The notes beneath the pieces were generated by a model that was not told the DNA's origin, ran no database searches, and saw only the letters and a program-made list of their open reading frames with translations. The position numbers were made by a program, and so were the translations under genes. Positions 1-5,442 of a stretch of DNA of 7,856 bases are shown one piece after another (position 1 is the stretch's first letter; every line of letters begins with the position of its first letter). The stretch covers positions 1-7,856 of the forward strand of contig JAEWPL010000250.1 in NCBI GenBank assembly GCA_023460615.1, in the 5' to 3' direction. This DNA comes from Pseudomonadota bacterium. GTDB taxonomy: Bacteria > Pseudomonadota > Gammaproteobacteria > Enterobacterales > Succinivibrionaceae.

Positions 1-88
1 CTTTATACTCATATAGTTTGGTAATAAGATTCATAATTTTTGCTGTATAAAGATTGCAAGGTGTATCGAAATAATCAAAGGTTCTCAT
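1..88 (-). CDS. Partial Fic-family protein, N-terminus only
   Basis: An open frame reads leftwards off the window edge, so only the first 29 codons are present. The product begins MRTFDYFDTPCNLYTAKIMN and continues through LITKLYEYK. From memory, this resembles the start of Fic/DOC-family proteins, where an 'R/KxFDY...EIVNLLxxIHEYKGKQ'-type segment precedes the Fic domain. Fic proteins usually transfer AMP or another nucleotide phosphate moiety to target proteins, and many act as toxins or regulators. The start is supported by a good Shine-Dalgarno sequence (AGGAGA, complement of 95-100) six bases before the ATG. The catalytic HPFxxGNGR motif would lie outside the window, so the family call rests on a short N-terminal resemblance. 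A different protein remains possible. Confidence 0.45.
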   Translation of the reverse strand, partial: MRTFDYFDTPCNLYTAKIMNLITKLYEYK

Positions 89-116
89 TTTTAATCTCCT
101 AAATTAACAATAATCG

Positions 117-139
117 CCGTCATTCATAGTAAATGATGG
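117..139. repeat. Short imperfect inverted repeat upstream of the Fic-like gene
   Basis: CCGTCATT (117-124) and AATGATGG (132-139) form 8-base arms with one mismatch around a 7-base spacer. The repeat lies about 30 bp upstream of the start codon of the leftward gene. That position would suit an operator, but nothing else in the sequence supports regulation. The rest of the 89-258 gap shows no recognisable gene. Confidence 0.25.
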
Positions 140-233
140 TGCTTATAGAGGTAACAGATCTTTTAAAACAGCACTACTTAAATTGATATGTGAAGTTCAG
201 AGATGACATGATAGTAAAACTTTTTCTAGCTGG

Positions 234-254
234 TAAAGCAAAGTTTTTGCTTTA
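234..254. repeat. Perfect hairpin in the tRNA-Arg 3' trailer
   Basis: TAAAGCAAA (234-242) and TTTGCTTTA (246-254) are perfectly complementary 9-base arms with a 3-base loop. They begin four bases beyond the encoded CCA of the tRNA. In the tRNA transcript this folds into a compact stem directly after the mature 3' end. There is no U-tract on the downstream side in either direction, so it is not a standard intrinsic terminator. It could be a processing signal or a factor-dependent stop. Confidence 0.5.
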
Positions 255-258
255 TAGG

Positions 259-335
259 TGGCGTCCTTGGCGCGAATTGAACGCGCGACCTTTCGCTTAG
301 GAGGCGAACGCTCTATCCAACTGAGCTACAAGGAC
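259..335 (-). tRNA. tRNA-Arg, anticodon CCT
   Basis: The complement folds into a complete 77-base cloverleaf. The acceptor stem is GTCCTTG/CAAGGAC (335-329 with 269-263). The D arm is GCTC...GAGC. The anticodon stem TTCGC/GCGAA flanks the loop CTCCTAA, giving anticodon CCT, which reads AGG. The T arm is GCGCG/CGCGC around TTCAATT. The discriminator is G, and the 3' CCA is encoded (259-261). The gene is preceded by a candidate sigma-70 promoter at 355-382 and followed by a perfect short hairpin. tRNA-Arg(CCT) genes are known integration sites, but no att-like duplication or integrase is visible here. Confidence 0.96.
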
Positions 336-349
336 TTTTTTAGATAGTG

Positions 350-388
350 TCGGTATTATATCAATATCATGAATTGATACAATACCGA
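350..388. repeat. 16-bp dyad between flgT and tRNA-Arg
   Basis: Arms 350-365 and 373-388 are complementary at 15 of 16 positions around a 7-base loop. The one mismatch becomes a G-U wobble in minus-strand RNA, so the flgT transcript would form an uninterrupted 16-bp stem just after its stop codon. No U-tract follows on either strand, so it is not a classic intrinsic terminator. It could protect the flgT mRNA 3' end, stop transcription with Rho, or act as an operator over the tRNA promoter it covers. Confidence 0.6.
355..382 (-). promoter_or_regulatory. Candidate sigma-70 promoter of tRNA-Arg
   Basis: On the minus strand a perfect -10 hexamer TATAAT (360-355) lies 16 bases after TTGTAT (382-377), a weak -35 match. 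Transcription would start near 348, giving a leader of about 12 bases before the mature 5' end. The position is right for a tRNA promoter. The whole promoter sits inside the dyad at 350-388. Confidence 0.5.
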
Positions 389-395
389 AAACAAA

Positions 396-1550
396 TTATT
401 GAATGGTTACTAAATCATTAGCCTTAATGTTTAAGGTGTTTTGATGCATATTGATAGGATGTAATCTTGCAGTACGAGGGTATACTCTTATGACTTTGTA
501 CTTGCTTGAAGTCTTATCATAAGTCTCATACTCATCCCCTAAATCTCCATTTCTTATAGAATGTTGAATTAAGGTAAAGATCTGTCCTTCTTTTAAGTTA
601 CTGTCATTTCCAAGGTTAATGATTAGATCGTCTTCATCTAAATCGATAACTCTTGCGGTAACATTTTGACACTCTAGCGCATAGATAATATCTTTTACAG
701 CTCTTGAGCAGAGATCATAAAGTCTTTGGCCATAATCAGAGCTTTTAAATCTGTCAGAGCGAAGATCAATGCGGTCAGACGGTTTAAAAGTCCAATCAGT
801 TTCAGCAGTGTAGTTTTGATGGAATACTTGTGTTTGATTTACAGCATCATAAATATCAATATCAAAATTGATGCTGCGAGTATTGTTGAATACAAGTTTA
901 GTTAGGACGTTGTTACCAACCTCTGAGGTAGCAACAGAGTTTATAGTACCTAGCATGATGTATTGCGCATTAGCCTGATTTGCCACAGCTCTTATATTGT
1001 CAGCTTGATATTTAGCATTTACATTCCTGCTTTGAGCATTAGTAAGATTTGCATTTACAAGATTACGTAATGCAAAAGCTCTTGATGAACCTAACTTATC
1101 GTAGATAATTTTATTGATCTCAATATTGATATCCTCAATACCAATAGAGCTTTGATAGCTTTTTGAATCAGCAAATTTAAAGCTTATAGGTACCATTGTT
1201 TTAGGTAAGGAAGAGACAGAGCAACGCTTTTTTAATTTCTCATCGTCAATAAAGGCTTTTAAGGTTACACTTACTTTATTTAAAGTAGTTTGCACTTCAA
1301 CTACTTCTATCTTTTTGACTGGGTTTTGAGCTCTTAGTTGAAAATCCTCTGATTGCAAAGCACCATTTTTATATACTTGTAGTAGCTTTACATCAGCTCC
1401 AGATTGCATCATGATGTTTTCAAGCGCATCGTTTACCGCCTCATCTCTTGTAGTGCCGATACCATTTGAGGTATACCACTTAGCATTAGCACTAAAGGCA
1501 AAGGCCAAAAGACCTAAAGATAAAAGAGTTTTAAGTATGGTTTTTTGCAT
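396..1550 (-). CDS. flgT: Flagellar H-ring protein FlgT
   Basis: The 384-residue product is a periplasmic component of the H-ring around the basal body. In polar sodium-driven motors of Vibrio, FlgT is needed to build the H-ring and helps place the stator-associated T-ring proteins MotX and MotY. An N-terminal signal peptide is visible: lysines at 3 and 7, a hydrophobic stretch, and cleavage probably after ANA at residue 23. The mature start KWYTSNGIGTTRDEAVNDAL matches the FlgT N-terminal domain, with its W-Y pair and 'A...ALEN' helix. A lone cysteine in the KKRCS segment precedes the middle domain. The end LKEGQIFTLIQ...LNIKANDLVTIQ is the small beta-rich C-terminal domain typical of the family. 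The Shine-Dalgarno sequence AGGTGA lies four bases before the ATG. The gene is divergent from flgO, as in Vibrio. Confidence 0.9.
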   Translation of the reverse strand: MQKTILKTLLSLGLLAFAFSANAKWYTSNGIGTTRDEAVNDALENIMMQSGADVKLLQVYKNGALQSEDFQLRAQNPVKKIEVVEVQTTLNKVSVTLKAFIDDEKLKKRCSVSSLPKTMVPISFKFADSKSYQSSIGIEDINIEINKIIYDKLGSSRAFALRNLVNANLTNAQSRNVNAKYQADNIRAVANQANAQYIMLGTINSVATSEVGNNVLTKLVFNNTRSINFDIDIYDAVNQTQVFHQNYTAETDWTFKPSDRIDLRSDRFKSSDYGQRLYDLCSRAVKDIIYALECQNVTARVIDLDEDDLIINLGNDSNLKEGQIFTLIQHSIRNGDLGDEYETYDKTSSKYKVIRVYPRTARLHPINMHQNTLNIKANDLVTIQ

Positions 1551-1611
1551 AATTCACCTATATATAATGGGGTGACTAATTTTTAAAATTAATTCCTTGA
1601 TGGAATTTTGT

Positions 1612-1646
1612 CATTTGGCATTGAATTTGCATAAATTACACCAAGA
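1612..1646 (-). promoter_or_regulatory. Candidate sigma-54 promoter of flgT
   Basis: On the minus strand TTGG (1644-1641) is followed by exactly ten bases and then GC (1630-1629) in the context ATGCAA. This keeps the essential GG-N10-GC geometry of the -24/-12 promoter. The rest of the -24 box (TGGTGT rather than TGGCAC) is a weaker match. Predicted start is near 1617, giving a leader of about 67 bases before flgT. The -12 GC is the same base pair step used by the opposing flgO promoter. Confidence 0.45.
1615..1632 (+). promoter_or_regulatory. Sigma-54 (RpoN) promoter of flgO-flgP-flgN
   Basis: TTGGCATTGAATTTGCAT matches the -24/-12 consensus TGGCAC-N5-TTGCA at ten of twelve defined positions. 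GG (1617-1618) and GC (1629-1630) are ten bases apart, the spacing this holoenzyme requires. The predicted start is near 1642, about 81 bases before the flgO ATG. In Vibrio-type hierarchies sigma-54 acts with FlrA or FlrC to switch on mid-class flagellar genes, so the placement fits. Confidence 0.8.
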
Positions 1647-1683
1647 TTGTAAAAATGTTAAAAAAATAACAGCTTTTTACAAT
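1646..1683. repeat. Long palindrome in the flgO leader, upstream of flgT
   Basis: The outer arms ATTGTAAAAA (1646-1655) and TTTTTACAAT (1674-1683) are perfect. The inner arms TGTTA (1656-1660) and TAACA (1667-1671) extend them across a 2-base GC bulge to an A6 loop. The total is 15 bp. It would form at the very 5' end of the flgO transcript, and it lies roughly 29-66 bp upstream of the predicted flgT start. It could be an enhancer-binding-protein site, because Vibrio FlrC is known to bind downstream of some sigma-54 start sites. It could also be a 5' mRNA-stabilising hairpin. Confidence 0.6.
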
Positions 1684-1722
1684 TACTCAATGTGTTGATT
1701 ATACAAACAAAAGAAGGTCAGG

Positions 1723-2808
1723 ATGGAGAGAAAAATATTAAATATGCTAAGCCTTGCATTATCTCTAATGCTAGTGGGCTGTTCGGCAAATCCTGCCCCT
1801 GATGGCAAGGAAGTAAAAGCTCCTAATACTGCACAGGTTGCAGAGGATATTTACAATAAGCCTGGTATGGAGATTAGCAAAATTGTATCTAATATGGCAG
1901 ATACTTTGCACAAGACCATGATGGCAGACTTGTCAAAAGAGGAGAATTTAACTCATTCCTATACTGATGAGGAAGGTAAGGTCGTCAAATATTCGACTGT
2001 ACCAAAAGTTGCCGTTACCTCCTTTGTAGATACAGATACTTATGAGGACGCAGGATACTTAGGCAGAACCATGGCAGAAATGTTTGTCCATGAGTTAGAT
2101 AGACGTGGTATTAGCGTTTTTGAGTATAAGTTAACTGGTGCTATTTCTATTACCAAAGACGGTGAATTTGTATTCTCCCGTAATTGGAAGAAGGTAGCAA
2201 GACAAGCTATGGTAAGACATATTGTGGCAGGTACTATTAGCCGCAATGATAAAGGTGTAGTTATCGTAGGTAGAATTATCAACATGCAAAATTCTACTGT
2301 AGTAGGTTCAACTACTAACTTTATCCCATATGAGTTATTACCATATTGCTATCGTACCGCTCAAAAGAATTGCTCCTTAAATGGCGTAAGCTCTTATTTA
2401 TATCAACCTGGCAATCTTGTGGTAGATGGTAAGGTTAAAGATACTGTAGTAAAGCGTACTGTAAGTGTTACTAAAGCAAAGGTAAGAGCAAATAGCACTA
2501 CTATTAAACAAGGTAATGTTGTTGCTTTAAGTGAAAAAGATAGACAAAAAATTAAAGAGCAAAAATTTAAAGACAACTACTACAGTATAGGTACTGAGGA
2601 ATTTAATAAAAAATACTATGTAAAAGGAGCAGTAGTTCCTGCTACTTCTACTGGTAACTATGAGAAGTATATGGATGAGAGACAAAATTCCTTCTTTAGA
2701 TTTGGTGCAAACTCAAGTGTAATTTATCCGGCTGATACTTACATGTACGATAAAAAGTTGGTACGAGATGTGCATGATCAAAGTCAGTACTCACGTACTA
2801 CTCAGTAG
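1723..2808 (+). CDS. flgO: Flagellar assembly lipoprotein FlgO
   Basis: This 361-residue lipoprotein belongs to the outer-membrane-associated collar around the polar flagellum, working with FlgP. The signal sequence ends in a lipobox LVGC with the lipidated cysteine at residue 20. The conserved FlgO core spans about residues 94-225. It includes VAVTSFVD, the GRTMAEMFVHELDRRGISVFEYKL-type segment, DGEFVFSRNWKK, VAGTISRND, and IPYELLPYCY followed by KNCSL. The C-terminal part from about residue 226 (some 135 residues, rich in lysine and tyrosine) is beyond the core I recognise and looks like a lineage-specific extension. The Shine-Dalgarno AAGG lies five bases before the ATG. The stop codon is eight bases from flgP, so the two are surely co-transcribed. 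Expression is expected from the sigma-54 promoter at 1615-1632. Confidence 0.92.
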   Translation: MERKILNMLSLALSLMLVGCSANPAPDGKEVKAPNTAQVAEDIYNKPGMEISKIVSNMADTLHKTMMADLSKEENLTHSYTDEEGKVVKYSTVPKVAVTSFVDTDTYEDAGYLGRTMAEMFVHELDRRGISVFEYKLTGAISITKDGEFVFSRNWKKVARQAMVRHIVAGTISRNDKGVVIVGRIINMQNSTVVGSTTNFIPYELLPYCYRTAQKNCSLNGVSSYLYQPGNLVVDGKVKDTVVKRTVSVTKAKVRANSTTIKQGNVVALSEKDRQKIKEQKFKDNYYSIGTEEFNKKYYVKGAVVPATSTGNYEKYMDERQNSFFRFGANSSVIYPADTYMYDKKLVRDVHDQSQYSRTTQ

Positions 2809-2816
2809 GAGGGAAT

Positions 2817-3269
2817 ATGCAGTTTGGTAAGTTAATTTTAGTTGGTATTGCTCTAAGCCTTGGTGTATGCGGTTGTTCATCCGTTTCTTTAGTAAAGAAT
2901 GTAGCTTTTACTGATGACGGAGTTAAGGCACCGTCAAAATTTCCAATCCTAAGAGCTACTGGTTATGCGTCAATTTCTAGACAGCCAGGTGCTACAGCTG
3001 AAATTAAACAGATTAAAGCAATGAGAGCCTCTAAGCTTGAAGCTTATAGGGAACTTACCGAGCAAGTAAGTGGCATTTATGTTAAAGCTAATGAAAATGT
3101 AAATGCAAGTTCTATAGAGACTTCAAGCAATGTTAAAGCACAAGTTGAAGGCTACGTAAAGGGCGCAAGAGTGATAAGACAATATGCTATAGGTGACACC
3201 TACGCAACCGAGCTTGAGCTTGATACTAGAGTAGTGTTCGATTTATATAAGATGCGTGGCGCCTTATAA
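2817..3269 (+). CDS. flgP: Flagellar assembly lipoprotein FlgP
   Basis: The product is a 150-residue LPP20-family lipoprotein. FlgP forms the large outer-membrane-associated disk or ring around the flagellar base in Vibrio and Campylobacter. The signal peptide ends in VCGC with the lipidated cysteine at residue 20. The mature part carries the family blocks ATGYASISRQPG, KAMRASKLEAYRELTEQVSG, VKGARVIRQYAIGD and TELELDTRVVFDLY. The length is as usual for the family. The Shine-Dalgarno GAGGG starts right after the flgO stop codon, which indicates tight coupling with flgO. Confidence 0.92.
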   Translation: MQFGKLILVGIALSLGVCGCSSVSLVKNVAFTDDGVKAPSKFPILRATGYASISRQPGATAEIKQIKAMRASKLEAYRELTEQVSGIYVKANENVNASSIETSSNVKAQVEGYVKGARVIRQYAIGDTYATELELDTRVVFDLYKMRGAL

Positions 3270-3291
3270 AAAATAAAAAAGGAGAGAGAAA

Positions 3292-3771
3292 ATGGATAAT
3301 CGTTTTGTATTTAAGAAAGTTGCTCCACAAAATGTAAATAACAATGTGCAACCTATTACCTTTTATTTAAAAGAGCAAGAAAGGTTACTTACAGAGCTAG
3401 ATAAAGTTATCTCTCAAGAGTTTCAAGCATTAAAAGACAAGCAAGTGATGCTATTAAAACCATTATCAGAGCAAAAGTCTCACTTAATGGTTAAGCTACA
3501 GTCTAATGATCAAAAACTAAAGTTACATCCTGACGTAGCATTGTTGAAAACAGAATATGCTGCAGAGGTTACTATCATTAAGAATATGATGGCCTCTTGC
3601 AAGTATCAAAATGAGGTTAACGGCAAGTTAATTACCATGTGCATGCAGTCTAACAACCGCTTACATGCCTTATTAGTTGGTGTGCGTGATGTAGTAACTA
3701 AGAATATGACTTACAACGCCAAAGGCAATGCTAGTGCTCGTGGTCCTGTAAGATTGTCGGTTGAAGCCTAA
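3292..3771 (+). CDS. flgN: Flagellar export chaperone FlgN
   Basis: The 159-residue cytoplasmic protein fits FlgN, the helical chaperone that delivers the hook-filament junction proteins FlgK and FlgL to the export gate. The visible signs are long heptad-rich helices (LKEQERLLTELDKVIS, LMVKLQSN), a middle segment CKYQNEVNGKLITMCMQSNNRLHALL, and the characteristic glycine-rich end MTYNAKGNASARGPVRLSVEA. Sequence similarity in this family is low, so pattern and position carry the call. It sits 22 bp after flgP with a Shine-Dalgarno GGAGAG and ends just before a strong terminator, making it the last gene of flgO-flgP-flgN. In Vibrio, as I recall, flgN is encoded with flgM and flgA on the opposite strand. 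Confidence 0.8.
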   Translation: MDNRFVFKKVAPQNVNNNVQPITFYLKEQERLLTELDKVISQEFQALKDKQVMLLKPLSEQKSHLMVKLQSNDQKLKLHPDVALLKTEYAAEVTIIKNMMASCKYQNEVNGKLITMCMQSNNRLHALLVGVRDVVTKNMTYNAKGNASARGPVRLSVEA

Positions 3772-3801
3772 TTTTATTTCCTACCTTTTTTTTGAAGAGA
3801 G

Positions 3802-3827
3802 CCTATCACTAAATGATAGGTTTTTTT
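3802..3827 (+). terminator. Intrinsic terminator of flgO-flgP-flgN
   Basis: The stem CCTATCA (3802-3808) with TGATAGG (3814-3820) has a 5-base loop and is followed by seven T residues (3821-3827). It lies about 30 bp after the flgN stop and separates the flagellar operon from the insert. Confidence 0.92.
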
Positions 3828-3919
3828 CAAAAATAAATCCCTTTTTTAAGCCATTCTTGATCGATAGTTTTAGTTATCTCTCCCTTTTTGCCACTTAACT
3901 TTAGGCATTTGAAAATCGT

Positions 3920-3941
3920 CGTTTACAATTCTATGTAAACG
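3920..3941 (+). promoter_or_regulatory. Palindrome abutting the OB-fold gene Shine-Dalgarno
   Basis: CGTTTACA (3920-3927) and TGTAAACG (3934-3941) are perfect 8-base arms around a 6-base spacer. The right arm runs directly into the Shine-Dalgarno GGAGG (3941-3945), four bases before the ATG. A -10-like TACAAT (3924-3929) lies inside the palindrome, with no convincing -35. As DNA this suits a repressor operator. As RNA it is a hairpin touching the ribosome binding site. Confidence 0.45.
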
Positions 3942-3949
3942 GAGGTTAT

Positions 3950-4258
3950 ATGGATATCAACAAAGTCTATTTGTCAGGTGTCATTAGTAATATCTATTCG
4001 TTATGCAACTTTACTAAAAGTGTTAATTCAAGTTTTGAATTAAGAGCTGAAAGTAATGTTGGTAATAACAAGCTTTGTATTGAGCATTATCAAATTTACT
4101 TTAGTGATTTTTATGTCAAAAAGAAACTTAGTAAATCCTTGAGTATAGGGCAACGAGTAAAAGTTCAAGGCTCTATAAAAAAGGCTATTTATACAGATTC
4201 TTTAGGCAAAAGAGTCCCAGTATTTAAGATTGTTGCACATTTAATTACACCCATTTAA
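3950..4258 (+). CDS. Small SSB/PriB-like OB-fold protein
   Basis: The 102-residue product reads like a minimal single-stranded-DNA-binding OB fold. It opens with NKVYLSGVISNIYSL, equivalent to the first strand of SSB/PriB. It then has a strand pattern EHYQIYFSDFYVKKKLSKSL, the turn SIGQRVKVQGSI that matches the 'kGs.V.v.G.l' signature of the fold, and a closing hairpin DSLGKRVPVFKIVAHLI. The length is close to PriB (about 104 residues). It lacks the acidic C-terminal tip by which true SSBs recruit partner proteins. The gene is not in the rpsF-rpsR context where PriB is normally encoded. Only 14 bp separate it from the AAA+ ATPase gene, so both are probably made together. DNA binding is inferred; the real ligand could be RNA or protein. 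Confidence 0.6.
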   Translation: MDINKVYLSGVISNIYSLCNFTKSVNSSFELRAESNVGNNKLCIEHYQIYFSDFYVKKKLSKSLSIGQRVKVQGSIKKAIYTDSLGKRVPVFKIVAHLITPI

Positions 4259-4272
4259 AAGTAGGATAACTT

Positions 4273-5367
4273 ATGTTTACAGTAAATTTAAAAAAGATCT
4301 TTAATAACGAGAACATCATTCTTGATGAGTGCGAGCTAGAGCCATGCAATCTTGTAGAACACATTCCAAACGCAGATGAGAATTATGTGTTTGAGTTAAA
4401 CGTGTTAAACGAGGTGTTGTTATACCTCTTCCATCCTTTTAAGGACTGTTTGTACTTATCTGGCCCCTCAGGTTGTGGTAAGACCACTTTAATATTGCAA
4501 ATTGCTGCAAGACTTAATTGGGGAGTTGAGCAAATTACTTTATCTAATAAGTGTGAATCCTTAGATTTAATTGGACACAACACTTTAAGAAAGGGACAGT
4601 TAGTTTATGAGTATGGTCCTTTAACTAGAGCTATGATCTATGGTGAGATCTTAATCCTAAATGAGATTGATTTAATGAGCGCGGGAGATCTTGCAGTGTT
4701 AAATGATGTGCTTGAAGGCAAGCCACTTACTATTTTAGCTAACAATGGTGAAATCATTAAACCACACCCGCAATTTAGAGTAGTAGCTACTGCAAATACT
4801 AAAGGCTTTGGTGATAATACCGGCTTTTACAACGGCGCACGATTATTAAACCAAGCCTTTTTAGATAGATGGCGATTTGTGGAGGTTACCTATCCAAAGC
4901 CGAAAGTGGAACTACAAATGCTTAAAAGTGCCTTCCCAAAGCTTGAGGAGGAGATGATGATTAAGTTAGTTAGATTTGCCAATGAATTACGCAGAGTTAT
5001 TGAAACTGGTTTTGAAAATGGTGTAAGGCAGATCTCAGCTCCGTTCTCTACTAGATCTTTACTTAAAATTGCAGCAATTTTAAGTATCAATACTAAATAT
5101 TCGGTGCAAAAGATAGTTAAAACCTGTTTTGCTCTGCGCCTGCCAAGTGTAGAGCAGGAGTATGTATTAAGATTGTGTAATGACATCTTTGGCCATGAGG
5201 TAGCAGTGATGAAAAAGACTCAAAAGAACAATCTTGATGAGCATATCCCACTTGAAGGGGGCGATGTTACTGCTAATGATACTGATGAAGGGGATAAAAA
5301 AGAGGAGGAAAAACCTAAAAAGCGTCAAAGACGAAATATCAAAGCTCAAGCTCTAGAAGCGGTCTAA
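4273..5367 (+). CDS. CobS-like AAA+ ATPase (MoxR/AAA_5 type)
   Basis: This 364-residue protein has a single AAA+ core most like CobS, the ATPase subunit of aerobic cobaltochelatase, and its non-cobalamin homologues. Walker A is GPSGCGKTT (residues 64-72). Walker B is LILNEID (127-133), with asparagine where the metal-coordinating aspartate is normally found. Sensor 1 is ATAN (172-175), followed by the CobS-like block NTKGFGDNTGFYNGARLLNQ and DRW with a likely arginine finger (199). Sensor 2 is STR near residue 261. The last 50 or so residues are an acidic then strongly basic tail (KKEEEKPKKRQRRN) without obvious fold. Homologues usually work with a von Willebrand A-domain partner of CobT type, but none is present here, nor is any cobalamin gene. 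The Shine-Dalgarno AGGA precedes the ATG. It is the second gene after the OB-fold gene. A cobaltochelatase role is unlikely; chaperone-like remodelling is inferred. Confidence 0.82.
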   Translation: MFTVNLKKIFNNENIILDECELEPCNLVEHIPNADENYVFELNVLNEVLLYLFHPFKDCLYLSGPSGCGKTTLILQIAARLNWGVEQITLSNKCESLDLIGHNTLRKGQLVYEYGPLTRAMIYGEILILNEIDLMSAGDLAVLNDVLEGKPLTILANNGEIIKPHPQFRVVATANTKGFGDNTGFYNGARLLNQAFLDRWRFVEVTYPKPKVELQMLKSAFPKLEEEMMIKLVRFANELRRVIETGFENGVRQISAPFSTRSLLKIAAILSINTKYSVQKIVKTCFALRLPSVEQEYVLRLCNDIFGHEVAVMKKTQKNNLDEHIPLEGGDVTANDTDEGDKKEEEKPKKRQRRNIKAQALEAV

Positions 5368-5393
5368 TTTTAAGCAAAATTCAAAGAGCTTGA
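5346..5393 (+). repeat. Nested inverted repeats over the ATPase gene 3' end
   Basis: The outer 9-base arms TCAAGCTCT (5346-5354) and AGAGCTTGA (5385-5393) enclose inner 6-base arms AATTTT (5366-5371) and AAAATT (5376-5381). The inner repeat overlaps the ATPase stop codon. No U-tract follows, so an intrinsic terminator is not supported. The fold may be fortuitous. Confidence 0.35.
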
Positions 5394-5418
5394 TCTATTT
5401 AGCGTTGTGTTAAATAAT
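5390..5418 (+). promoter_or_regulatory. Possible sigma-70 promoter of the EamA gene
   Basis: TTGATC (5390-5395), a 17-base spacer and AATAAT (5413-5418) lie ahead of the transporter gene. Transcription would start near 5425, just before the Shine-Dalgarno sequence. The -10 lacks its first T, so this is a weak candidate. Read-through from the ATPase gene is the alternative. Confidence 0.3.
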
Positions 5419-5442
5419 CAAAGCCTTGTAAGAGGTTTTAAC

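Noticed and set aside
2040..2285. 81-codon open frame on the strand opposite flgO
   Set aside because: It is a shadow of the conserved FlgO core, with no ribosome site or recognisable product. The same applies to the other opposite-strand frames inside the ATPase, transporter and flgA genes.
4273..5367. Cobaltochelatase subunit CobS as literal function
   Set aside because: There are no cobN, cobT or other cobalamin genes nearby, and CobS-like ATPases are widespread outside that pathway.
5407..5442. GTG start of the EamA transporter twelve codons upstream
   Set aside because: No ribosome site precedes it, and the ATG at 5443 has AGAGG at good spacing directly before the first transmembrane helix.
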